Assembly: GCF_002165375.2 (NCBI RefSeq)
Contig: NZ_CP032134.1
Span: 2,294,001 to 2,358,000, forward strand
Length of the DNA: 64,000 nucleotides
Direction: 5' to 3'
Origin: Acinetobacter chinensis
GTDB lineage: Bacteria > Pseudomonadota > Gammaproteobacteria > Pseudomonadales > Moraxellaceae
Shown: piece after piece, positions 9,248 to 16,067 of the stretch
How the letters are laid out: each line of letters begins with the position of its first letter
How positions within the stretch are numbered: the first letter of the stretch is position 1
The notes under the pieces: generated by a model
Seen by the model: the letters and a program-made list of their open reading frames with translations, nothing else
Told to the model about the DNA's origin: nothing
The model's database searches: none
Position numbers and translations under genes: made by a program

Positions 9248-10852
9248 CTAACTTTTACTGACATCATTCCAGCTCAACCCAAACTTCGCCAGATACTTTT
9301 TTACCCGATCACTGTCATTGGTTGACTGACGTTCAGCTCGTGAAACTGCAAATAAACGCCGTCCCGCATCAGCCAGAGATTTTGACTGCCGACAGATCTC
9401 CACCACCCCTTCCAGTTGAAGCCGATCAAATTCATCTATCTGTACCAGTTGTTCAGTACTCAAAATTTCATCCAGTATGGACCGTGATTTCTGTTGATAA
9501 CGGGTTTGCCAGATCTGCTGCAAACGCCTGATTTCAGCATCAACATCGTTCAACCCTATTCTCTCACCGTTTGCCAGAGTTGCCATCCGGGTGACGCTCG
9601 CAGTCAGGTCACGAAAATTACCCTGCCAGGTCGCCTCATAAGACTGTGCGAACTGTAGATATGCCTCAAGAGCATCACTGTGGAAACGTAACTGACGCTG
9701 TTGCTGCATAGCGAAACGCTGTAATTCAAATTCGATATTTGGTGCAATATCTTCACGGCGGTCTTTGAGACTTGGTAAAAAAAATGTCCACGTATTTAAA
9801 CGCGCCCATAGATCCTCACGGAAACGCCCTGCCTGAACTTCTTCACGCAAATCCTTATTTGTTCCCGCAATCAGCTGAAAATCTGCCTGAACCTCCACAT
9901 CACTACCAACAGGAAAAAAGTATTTATCTTCCAGTGCTTTCAGCAGCATGGCCTGCTCATCCAGCCCAAGCTCACCTATTTCATCCAGAAATAAAATCCC
10001 GCCATCGGCAGATTTTAAATATCCAGTCCGTACATTTACAGCACCCGTAAACGCCCCTTTCACATGACCAAACAAAGTTGACATAGCACTGTCACCGACC
10101 AGGGTGGCACAGTTCACATCCACAAACCGACCAGGTAAATGAAACTTTTCTTTTTTAAGCTGATAAATCTGTTTTGCCAGCTGCGACTTCCCGACACCTG
10201 TTGCCCCCATGATTAAAATGGGTGCTGTGGAACGGGTAGCGACCTGCTCCACCTCCTGAATCAACTGATTAAAGCCTTTATTTTTTGTGGCGATATTGGC
10301 TTTAAGCTGTTGCCAGTTCTCCGACTGTTCATGCTCAAAACGCTGTGTCAGTGCGGCATAACGCGATAAATCCAGATCAATAATGCGATATTCCCCTTCA
10401 GGTTGCTGTTTTCCTGTTGGTGAACTCTGAATAATTTTTGCTGGCAGATAGTGCGCATCTATCAACAGATACCAGCAAATCTGTGCAACGTGAGTACCTG
10501 TCGTGATGTGCAGTAAATACTGATTGTTTTCCGTATCAAATGAATAAGATTTTACAAAGTCATACAACGCCCCATACATATCAGAAAAATCCCACGGATC
10601 CCGGATAAGAACCCGATGCCCCTGAACAAGAGTATGAGGTGAAAGCAGCAAAGCATCTCCTTTCAGATGCTCTATCAATCCAGTATTTCTTCGATCATGT
10701 AAAAGAACCAGCTCATCCACCAACAGATCTTCGTGCATAAGCAGACTCAGGGTTGGACGCCAGCGTTGCCAGCGCTCTTCTTTTTTACCCTGATCAAGGG
10801 TTGATCCAACAAATCCGATTACCACTGTTCTTTTGGTTTTCTGCATATCCAT
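9248..10852 (-). CDS. rtcR: RtcR, sigma-54-dependent activator of the RNA-repair operon
   Basis: This 534-residue bacterial enhancer-binding protein is divergent from rtcB. Residues 1-180 are the RtcR sensor domain (VVIGFVGSTLD, HITTGTHVAQICWYLL), described in the literature as CARF-like and thought to bind an RNA-derived ligand. The AAA+ domain has Walker A GATGVGKS (216-223), the sigma-54 contact loop GAFTGA (266-271) and Walker B GGILFLDE (284-291). The C-terminus is the RtcR-type helix-turn-helix (ICRQSKSLADAGRRLFAVSR). All motifs are intact, so it should be functional. A second ATG at 10846 is an equally possible start; neither has a strong ribosome binding site. Confidence 0.95.
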   Translation of the reverse strand: MDMQKTKRTVVIGFVGSTLDQGKKEERWQRWRPTLSLLMHEDLLVDELVLLHDRRNTGLIEHLKGDALLLSPHTLVQGHRVLIRDPWDFSDMYGALYDFVKSYSFDTENNQYLLHITTGTHVAQICWYLLIDAHYLPAKIIQSSPTGKQQPEGEYRIIDLDLSRYAALTQRFEHEQSENWQQLKANIATKNKGFNQLIQEVEQVATRSTAPILIMGATGVGKSQLAKQIYQLKKEKFHLPGRFVDVNCATLVGDSAMSTLFGHVKGAFTGAVNVRTGYLKSADGGILFLDEIGELGLDEQAMLLKALEDKYFFPVGSDVEVQADFQLIAGTNKDLREEVQAGRFREDLWARLNTWTFFLPSLKDRREDIAPNIEFELQRFAMQQQRQLRFHSDALEAYLQFAQSYEATWQGNFRDLTASVTRMATLANGERIGLNDVDAEIRRLQQIWQTRYQQKSRSILDEILSTEQLVQIDEFDRLQLEGVVEICRQSKSLADAGRRLFAVSRAERQSTNDSDRVKKYLAKFGLSWNDVSKS

Positions 10853-10910
10853 AAAACTATAAATATTTATATTTAACTATATATTAATATATAAATTAAA
10901 ATTAACCACT

Positions 10911-10922
10911 TCAACACGTTGA
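10911..10922. promoter_or_regulatory. Candidate RtcR upstream activating site
   Basis: TCAAC-AC-GTTGA is a dyad with 5-bp arms, about 80 bases upstream of the sigma-54 -24 element. That distance is usual for an enhancer-binding-protein site. No RtcR consensus was used, so this is positional inference. Confidence 0.3.
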
Positions 10923-11001
10923 TTAAAACAAAAAGCCCAAAAATTATTTAATCTATATTTTTCAATAATATGTAAAATTATTTTTAAAAATTTCAAAAGC
11001 C

Positions 11002-11017
11002 TGGCACACTCTCTGCA
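11002..11017 (+). promoter_or_regulatory. Sigma-54 (-24/-12) promoter of the rtc operon
   Basis: TGGCACACTCTCTGCA matches the sigma-54 consensus TGGCACRNNNNTTGCW with a single mismatch, at the first T of the -12 element. It has correct spacing and lies 89 bases upstream of the rtcB start. The divergent RtcR gene encodes the cognate activator, so transcription should begin near 11029 and depend on RpoN. Confidence 0.88.
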
Positions 11018-11057
11018 ATATAAAAATCATACATCATGGGATGTATAACAATAATTC

Positions 11058-11086
11058 ACCTGCCTGCAACCGCTTGGCAGGCAGGT
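11058..11086 (+). promoter_or_regulatory. Hairpin in the rtcB leader
   Basis: ACCTGCCTGC (11058-11067) pairs perfectly with GCAGGCAGGT (11077-11086) around a 9-base loop, ending 7 bases before the rtcB ribosome binding site. It lies inside the predicted sigma-54 transcript. There is no T-run, so it is unlikely to be a terminator; it may protect the 5' end or tune translation. Confidence 0.6.
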
Positions 11087-11105
11087 TTAGAGTAAGGATA
11101 AAGCA

Positions 11106-12371
11106 ATGACAATGTCAGTAATTGAACAAATCGAAAAACAAGCATCGAATGAACGTGCTTATAACATTATTCAGGATGCTAAAGGCGTTCCAGTTAAGAT
11201 GTGGACCAAAGGTGTCCCTGTCGATGAGAAATCGAAAGATCAATTATTAAAAACAGCACAGATGCCGTTTATTTATAAATGGATGGCAGTGATGCCAGAC
11301 GTTCATGTTGGAATCGGTGCGACCATTGGTAGCGTGATTCCAACCAAAGGCGCGATTATTCCTGCTGCTGTAGGAGTCGATATCGGTTGCGGAATGATGG
11401 CAGCGCGTACTTCCTTAACAGCTTCTGATTTACCAGATAATTTACATGGATTGCGTACCGAACTTGAGCGTTTAATCCCTCATGGTATGACTAAAGGGCG
11501 TGGACGTCGTGACCGTGGTTCCTGGGAAAATCCATCTGAACGTGTGGATGCTGTATGGGCTGAACTCATCACAGATTTTGAATACATTTGTGCCAAGCAT
11601 CCACGTTTAAAAAATACCAATAACCGTAAACAACTGGGAACTTTGGGAACTGGAAATCACTTTGTTGAAATCTGCCTGGATGAGCATCAGCAGGTCTGGA
11701 TCATGTTGCATTCAGGTTCCCGTGGTGTTGGAAATGCGATTGGTAACTACTTTATTGAGCTTGCACGTCAGGATATGCAGAAGCATTTTATCAATCTTCC
11801 TGATAAAGATCTGGCATATTTAGTGGAGGGAACGGAGCATTTTGATGATTACTGGTTTGCCGTTGGATGGGCACAGCGTTTTGCCATGAGAAACCGTGAA
11901 TTAATGATGGAAGCTGCAACCCAGGCTTTACGTATCATTATTAACAAACCGTTTAATGCCAAAGTTGAAGCAGTAAACTGTCACCATAATTATGTGGATA
12001 AAGAAGAACATTTCGGTCAGGAGGTTTTAGTCACCCGTAAAGGTGCTGTACGTGCCCGCCTGGGTGAGTATGGAATTATTCCAGGTTCGATGGGTGCGAA
12101 GTCCTTTATTGTAAAAGGTAAAGGAAATCAGGATTCTTTCTGTTCCTGTTCGCATGGTGCAGGTCGTGTGCATAGCCGCACTGCTGCCAAAAAACTTTTT
12201 ACAGTAGAAGATCAGATTGAACAGACTCAGGGTGTGGAATGTCGTAAAGATGCAGCTGTGATTGATGAGATTCCATCTGCCTATAAACCGATTGAAGATG
12301 TGATGAAAGCGCAGAGCGATCTGGTGGAAGTGGTATACACCCTGAACCAGGTTGTTTGTGTGAAGGGGTAA
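11106..12371 (+). CDS. rtcB: RNA-splicing ligase RtcB (3'-phosphate/5'-OH RNA ligase)
   Basis: This 421-residue enzyme joins RNA 3'-phosphate (or 2',3'-cyclic phosphate) ends to 5'-hydroxyl ends using GTP and Mn2+. Visible family motifs are MPDVHVGIGATIGSV, the metal-ligand cysteine in VGVDIGCGMMA (Cys95), GTLGTGNHFVE, HSGSRGVG and CSHGAGRVHSR. The last contains the histidine (about 350) that becomes guanylylated. TAAGGA lies 7 bases ahead of the ATG. It is the first gene of the sigma-54-driven operon. The next gene starts 2 bases after its stop. Confidence 0.97.
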   Translation: MTMSVIEQIEKQASNERAYNIIQDAKGVPVKMWTKGVPVDEKSKDQLLKTAQMPFIYKWMAVMPDVHVGIGATIGSVIPTKGAIIPAAVGVDIGCGMMAARTSLTASDLPDNLHGLRTELERLIPHGMTKGRGRRDRGSWENPSERVDAVWAELITDFEYICAKHPRLKNTNNRKQLGTLGTGNHFVEICLDEHQQVWIMLHSGSRGVGNAIGNYFIELARQDMQKHFINLPDKDLAYLVEGTEHFDDYWFAVGWAQRFAMRNRELMMEAATQALRIIINKPFNAKVEAVNCHHNYVDKEEHFGQEVLVTRKGAVRARLGEYGIIPGSMGAKSFIVKGKGNQDSFCSCSHGAGRVHSRTAAKKLFTVEDQIEQTQGVECRKDAAVIDEIPSAYKPIEDVMKAQSDLVEVVYTLNQVVCVKG

Positions 12372-12373
12372 AT

Positions 12374-12850
12374 ATGACGAGATTCATCCTGGAAAATATG
12401 CGCTGGGAAATTACAGACAATGTTTTTGACAGGTCTCAGTGGACAGGCTTAAGTCAGGGTGAGGTCTGGACTGAATCAGCAACAGCCTGGGGATTCTATT
12501 TTTCAAAATGGACGCCCAATCAACATCATGATTTAAAACTGATGCTGATTACAGTGAATGATACTTTAAATGCAGATCTTGTAATTGGCTTCACTTGTGC
12601 AGTAGATAAGCTTGAGTCATTACAGCTCGATACATCCCCAGATTTCCCCTGGGAAGACTGGGAGGGACTGAAACTGATTCGTCGGGATGACTTTGATCAA
12701 TACACAAAAGCATCTGAGGCACTGATAATCGCAAAACAGATTATCCAACAGGATGCCTCTTTAGCAAAATACATCCGACTCACTGAACTGAGTTTGTCAG
12801 ATCATTCATCTGCAATTGATCAAAATAACAGTCACAGCATTTTAGTGTAA
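12374..12850 (+). CDS. Unknown protein in the rtc operon
   Basis: This 158-residue, acidic, soluble protein has no signal peptide or membrane segment, and I recognise no domain. It is notably Trp-rich in the first half (MRWEITDNVF, WTGLSQGEVW, FYFSKWTP, FPWEDWEG). The ATG at 12374 is 2 bases after the rtcB stop, with AAGGGG within the end of rtcB as ribosome binding site. This is tight coupling that argues for a role with RtcB. The polar tail (SSAIDQNNSHS) is probably disordered. Function is not inferable beyond the operon context. Confidence 0.75.
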   Translation: MTRFILENMRWEITDNVFDRSQWTGLSQGEVWTESATAWGFYFSKWTPNQHHDLKLMLITVNDTLNADLVIGFTCAVDKLESLQLDTSPDFPWEDWEGLKLIRRDDFDQYTKASEALIIAKQIIQQDASLAKYIRLTELSLSDHSSAIDQNNSHSILV

Positions 12851-12875
12851 ATGACTTTAAAATAAGGAAAATAAA

Positions 12876-13337
12876 ATGAAACTTGCAGAAGCACTCTTAC
12901 TCCGAAGCGATCAACAAAAGAAACTCGCTTCACTGAAACAACGTATCAATGCAAACGTATTGGTACAGGATGGTGATGAACCATCCGAAGACCCAAACGA
13001 GTTATTAAAGCAAGTATTTGCTTTAACTCAGGAATCACAAAAACTGGTTTTTGCCATTCATCAAACCAATGCTTTGGCAAAACTGACCGACGGACGTTCT
13101 TTGCTTGCGTTATTGACTCAGCGTGATGAACTGGTTGAACGTCATAAAATTTTGACGTCTGCAATCAGCAGTACCAACCGTGAGCCTGATCGTTACAGTA
13201 CCCGTGAGATCAAATGGCACAAGGTGATTCCTGTGTCGTCTTTGCAGAAGCAAGCAGATGATATCAGTGCAAAACTTCGTGATTTAAATGTCTTGATACA
13301 AACGACCAACTGGCAACTGGATTTGCTTGAGCTTTAA
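12876..13337 (+). CDS. DIP1984 family protein
   Basis: The 153-residue all-helical protein starts MKLAEALLLRSDQQKKLASL, the standard start of the DIP1984 family (sometimes labelled septicolysin). It looks like two long coiled-coil hairpins (about 5-30, 40-100 and 125-153) with a conserved middle segment STNREPDRYSTREIKWHKVIP. No catalytic motif is evident. Here it is the third gene of the rtc operon, 25 bases after the preceding stop and with AAGGA ahead of the ATG. It may act as a structural or adaptor partner of the RNA-repair machinery, but that is inference. Confidence 0.85.
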   Translation: MKLAEALLLRSDQQKKLASLKQRINANVLVQDGDEPSEDPNELLKQVFALTQESQKLVFAIHQTNALAKLTDGRSLLALLTQRDELVERHKILTSAISSTNREPDRYSTREIKWHKVIPVSSLQKQADDISAKLRDLNVLIQTTNWQLDLLEL

Positions 13338-13381
13338 ATTAATCCATACACAGTTTTGATGTAGTTCGCTATGTCAAATCC

Positions 13382-13572
13382 GAAATATACTGGGCGAGCA
13401 CTGGATCTAATGCCAAATAGATTGAAATAAAAGAAGGCAACATTTTTGGGTAATGAGCTAAGTGGATGCATGGCGCAATCGCACCAATCAATCCATCACT
13501 ATTCATCCATTAAACCTTTGTGAATCAAAGTCATTATTCACATTGCATCACCAGGTGCTGACAATATATTTC
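13382..13572 (+). ncRNA. Structured non-coding RNA element, copy 1, in the rtc operon
   Basis: A 191-nt element lies between the DIP1984 gene and rtcA. Its ends pair (13382-13392 with 13562-13572, 10 of 11 pairs). Inside is an internal loop GGCG (13393-13396) opposite GA (13560-13561). A second helix, AGCAC-TGG (13397-13404) with CCA-G-GTGCT (13551-13559), carries one bulged purine. Inner hairpins are TGCC/GGCA (13411-13439) with GATTGAAA in the loop, GGAT-G/C-A-ATCC (13464-13494) and CTTTG/CAAAG (13516-13530). A second copy follows with the same architecture and compensatory changes in the helices. It reads as part of the sigma-54 transcript; I saw no promoter or terminator of its own. A distant Y-RNA-like function is possible but unproven. 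Confidence 0.8.
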
Positions 13573-13577
13573 ACTTT

Positions 13578-13604
13578 TTCTAAAGCAACTTTTTTGTTTT
13601 AGAA
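13578..13604 (+). other. Hairpin separating the two RNA elements
   Basis: TTCTAAAGCAA (13578-13588) pairs with TTGTTTTAGAA (13594-13604): 11 pairs including one G-U, with loop CTTTT. The sequence after the stem is TAAACC, not a T-run, so a terminator is unlikely. It could be an RNase processing signal that releases the two elements. Confidence 0.5.
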
Positions 13605-13610
13605 TAAACC

Positions 13611-13803
13611 TGAACATACTGGGCGAGTACAGGATCCCCTACTTCCACAACACAGGATTGAAAAGATGTGTAGTGGCTTGCAGAGCGAGCGGGTGAGCTT
13701 AAAAATTTAAGCACAAATCAACCCATCACATTGCACAGGGCAAACCTTTGTGAAAACAAAGTCACAACTCACTCAGCACGACCATGTACTGACAGTATGT
13801 TCA
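13611..13803 (+). ncRNA. Structured non-coding RNA element, copy 2, in the rtc operon
   Basis: This 193-nt element is related to copy 1. The closing helix is a perfect 11 bp (13611-13621 with 13793-13803), followed by the same GGCG/GA internal loop. Then comes AGTAC-AGG (13626-13633) with CC-A-TGTACT (13782-13790), again with one bulged purine. CCACAACAC/GTGTAGTGG (13645-13676) encloses GATTGAAA. GGGT-GA/TC-A-ACCC (13691-13724) encloses a 7-bp hairpin, GCTTAAA/TTTAAGC. CTTTG/CAAAG (13746-13761) closes the 3' part. It ends 24 bases before the rtcA start, so it could also affect rtcA translation. Confidence 0.8.
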
Positions 13804-13827
13804 CCTTATTATTTATAAAGAAAAAAT

Positions 13828-14859
13828 ATGAATGCAAGAGTAAAAAATACAACCATCCAGATTGATGGCTCGCAAGGCGAAGGCGGTGGGCAGATCCTCC
13901 GTACCGCCCTTTCCCTTTCCATGCTTACAGGTATTCCCTTTGAACTGATCAATATCCGTGCCGGACGAAAAAAGCCTGGCTTAATGCGCCAGCATCTGGT
14001 CTGCGTGCTGGCATCACAAAGCATCAGTAATGCGACTGTAGAAGGAGCAAAACTTCATTCACAGAAACTGTATTTTCAGCCACAACATGTACAGGCAGGG
14101 ACTTACGATTTTCAGATTGGCTCTGCGGGTAGTACAATTCTGGTTTTACAGACATTACTTCCTGTCCTGATGATGCAGAAACAGACCAGTCAGATCAGCA
14201 TTCACGGCGGGACACATAACCCAATGGCACCGACTGCTGACTTTATCTCACATTGCTTTCTGCCTGCGATTCAACGACTTGGTATTCATGTGGATTTTAA
14301 ATGTGAACGTACTGGCTTTTTCCCGATTGGTGCAGGTCAGATCAATGCCACTGTATATCCGTGGCAACACAACAGGAAGTTTTCAGGTATGAATAAAGGC
14401 AAATTGATCTCATCTTCAGGCTATGCCGCAGCCTTAAATATTCCTTCAAATATTGCTGAGCGTGAGCTTGATATCCTGAATGAAAAACTGAACTTAACGG
14501 AGCAGAAGTTCCTGAACTTTCAAGGAATCAGTCAGGGAAATACTGCCTTTGTGGTGTTGAATTATGAACAGCATCAACAGGTGTTTACCCGTTTGGGTGA
14601 AATGAAAAAGAGTGCTGAAACTGTAGCCCATGAGCTTGCAAAAGACGTACAGGATTATATCGCCTCAGATGCGGTCGCAGATGAATATCTGACTGACCAG
14701 TTGCTGCTTCCTCTCGCACTTGGTCAAGGTGGAGAATTTACTGCAACCACCATCAGCCAGCATGCTCAGACACAAGCACAGATTATTCAGAAATTTATGG
14801 ATTGTGAAATACGCTTTGAAGCGACAGGGAAAAATTTCAAAGTGAGTGTTCAGGTCTGA
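13828..14859 (+). CDS. rtcA: RNA 3'-terminal phosphate cyclase RtcA
   Basis: This 343-residue enzyme converts RNA 3'-phosphate ends to 2',3'-cyclic phosphates via an adenylylated histidine. It shows the family start IDGSQGEGGGQILRTALSLS (about residues 11-30), the motif RAGRKKPGLMRQHL, GSAGSTILVLQTLLPVL and IHGGTHNPMAPTADF. The C-terminal TTISQHAQT holds the likely nucleophile histidine (about 311). The ribosome binding site is weak (AAAGAAAA), which fits translation being modulated by the structured RNA just upstream. It is the last gene of the rtc operon. Confidence 0.95.
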   Translation: MNARVKNTTIQIDGSQGEGGGQILRTALSLSMLTGIPFELINIRAGRKKPGLMRQHLVCVLASQSISNATVEGAKLHSQKLYFQPQHVQAGTYDFQIGSAGSTILVLQTLLPVLMMQKQTSQISIHGGTHNPMAPTADFISHCFLPAIQRLGIHVDFKCERTGFFPIGAGQINATVYPWQHNRKFSGMNKGKLISSSGYAAALNIPSNIAERELDILNEKLNLTEQKFLNFQGISQGNTAFVVLNYEQHQQVFTRLGEMKKSAETVAHELAKDVQDYIASDAVADEYLTDQLLLPLALGQGGEFTATTISQHAQTQAQIIQKFMDCEIRFEATGKNFKVSVQV

Positions 14860-15073
14860 TGCACTCCATCGCACCCTGATTGCAGATAAAAGCTTTACCT
14901 GAAATTCTATTCAAGCCTTTGAATTTTTATCTTTCGATGCCATTTTAAGTTAATTTTCATGTTTTTTTGGCACAATATGTAAATATGAATTTCAATTATC
15001 AAATATATAATCAACAACTTACAAATTTTCAGTTTGTGCTTTATCAGAAACAATTTTTATATTCAGGGATATT

Positions 15074-15514
15074 ATGAAAACTATTTTTGGGACGATCTGC
15101 ATCACTTTATTCTGTACGACCGCAATAGCTCAGGACATTACAGGGACATGGCGATATATCGATGACAAAACTGGTGAGCCCAAAGGTTTGGTAAAAATTG
15201 AAAAACAGGCAAATGGAACTTTTAGCGGAACTGCACTGAAAGCAACTCCAAGACCTGGTTACACTCCTAAAGAATTATGCAGTAACTGCCCTGCACCTTA
15301 TACCAATAAGCCAATTATCGGTATGCAGGTGATTACAGGCTTAAAAAGCGAAGATGAGATTAACTATACGGATGGACGAATTATTGATCCCGTCTCTGGT
15401 AAAATTTATAAACTGAAAGGGAAAATCAGCGCCAATGGAAAGAAACTTTTCCTGCGTGGTTATATTGGCGTTTCAGCAATGGGACGTAATCAGACCTGGC
15501 TGCGTGTAGAATAA
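15074..15514 (+). CDS. Exported DUF2147 protein
   Basis: This 146-residue protein has a clear signal peptide (MKTIFGTICITLFCTTAIAQ, cleaved around residue 19). The mature part begins DITGTWRYIDDKTGEPKGLV, the DUF2147 opening. Mid-protein it has the conserved pair CSNCPAP, then MQVITGLK, and a small beta-barrel end (RGYIGVSAMGRNQTWLRV). DUF2147 proteins are periplasmic and lipocalin-like, of unknown ligand. AGGGA lies 5 bases before the ATG. The gene is a single unit ended by the hairpin at 15531. Confidence 0.88.
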   Translation: MKTIFGTICITLFCTTAIAQDITGTWRYIDDKTGEPKGLVKIEKQANGTFSGTALKATPRPGYTPKELCSNCPAPYTNKPIIGMQVITGLKSEDEINYTDGRIIDPVSGKIYKLKGKISANGKKLFLRGYIGVSAMGRNQTWLRVE

Positions 15515-15530
15515 AATTCCGCCCTTTAAT

Positions 15531-15565
15531 GGAATGGCAAAGCAGATACTGTATCTTGCCATTCC
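15531..15565. terminator. Bidirectional hairpin between convergent genes
   Basis: GGAATGGCAA (15531-15540) pairs with TTGCCATTCC (15556-15565), and an inner AGATAC/GTATCT repeat extends the structure. It sits between the stops of the DUF2147 gene and the minus-strand gene at 15576. Confidence 0.7.
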
Positions 15566-15575
15566 CGATTTAATC

Positions 15576-15956
15576 TCAGCCTTTCCACTCAAAACCACTG
15601 AATGCTTCATCCTTTTTCAGGGTGTTTTCCACTGCATTTGCCAGTTGCTTAATCATGCTCTGGGTTTCAATCTTTTTAAACCACACCTGCTGTTCATCCG
15701 CATGCGCTGAAATCTGACAGGTCAAAAGACCATCCTCATTTAAGCGACAATTTACCCCCAGACCAATCGGATGATTTTCTACACTCACTGCTAAGTTTTC
15801 TTCTGAACTGGTCGATTCAGCTTTAAAGCCGTATTCTGCAAGCTGTGCCGACAGCAAATCCGTCACATAGGCTTGAGTAACAAGACACGCATTTTTGCCC
15901 TGTGCATTGTTTTGTGTATGCTTCTCACAGTTCGCAGTAAATTGTAATGTTCTCAT
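15576..15956 (-). CDS. Unknown small protein
   Basis: A 126-residue soluble protein that I do not recognise. It begins MRTLQFTANCEKHTQ and ends KKDEAFSGFEWKG, with four cysteines (for example NCEKH, NACLV, VNCRL, LTCQI). The frame can be extended upstream, but the extension runs through the aroA terminator hairpin (16013-16038). I therefore start at ATG 15956, which has GGAT nearby. It lies downstream of tyrA-aroA and is separated from it by that terminator, so it should have its own promoter. Confidence 0.6.
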   Translation of the reverse strand: MRTLQFTANCEKHTQNNAQGKNACLVTQAYVTDLLSAQLAEYGFKAESTSSEENLAVSVENHPIGLGVNCRLNEDGLLTCQISAHADEQQVWFKKIETQSMIKQLANAVENTLKKDEAFSGFEWKG

Positions 15957-16004
15957 CGCTTCATCCAAAAGGCATTGTTCTTGTATGGTTTTAGAATAAG
16001 CAAT

Positions 16005-16038
16005 AAAAACAAAACAGCCAAGCATTTGCTTGGCTGTT
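16005..16038 (-). terminator. Rho-independent terminator of the pheA/tyrA-aroA transcript
   Basis: On the minus strand an 11-bp stem (arms 16028-16038 and 16013-16023, 4-base loop) is followed by a T-rich tail. It lies 30 bases after the tyrA-aroA stop codon. Confidence 0.9.
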
Positions 16039-16067
16039 GTCGAACAAATACACAAAAATTAGACTAT

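Noticed and set aside
11058..11086. The rtcB leader hairpin as a terminator or attenuator
   Set aside because: No T-run follows; the sequence after the stem is TTAGAG and then the ribosome binding site.
13656..13663. GATTGAAA in both RNA copies resembles the 3' end of some CRISPR repeats
   Set aside because: There are only two copies, no repeat-spacer periodicity and no cas genes. The motif sits in hairpin loops of a larger structured element.
13382..13803. A tRNA or tRNA-like gene in the rtc intergenic region
   Set aside because: No consensus D or T arm and no CCA acceptor geometry could be found; the helices define a different architecture.
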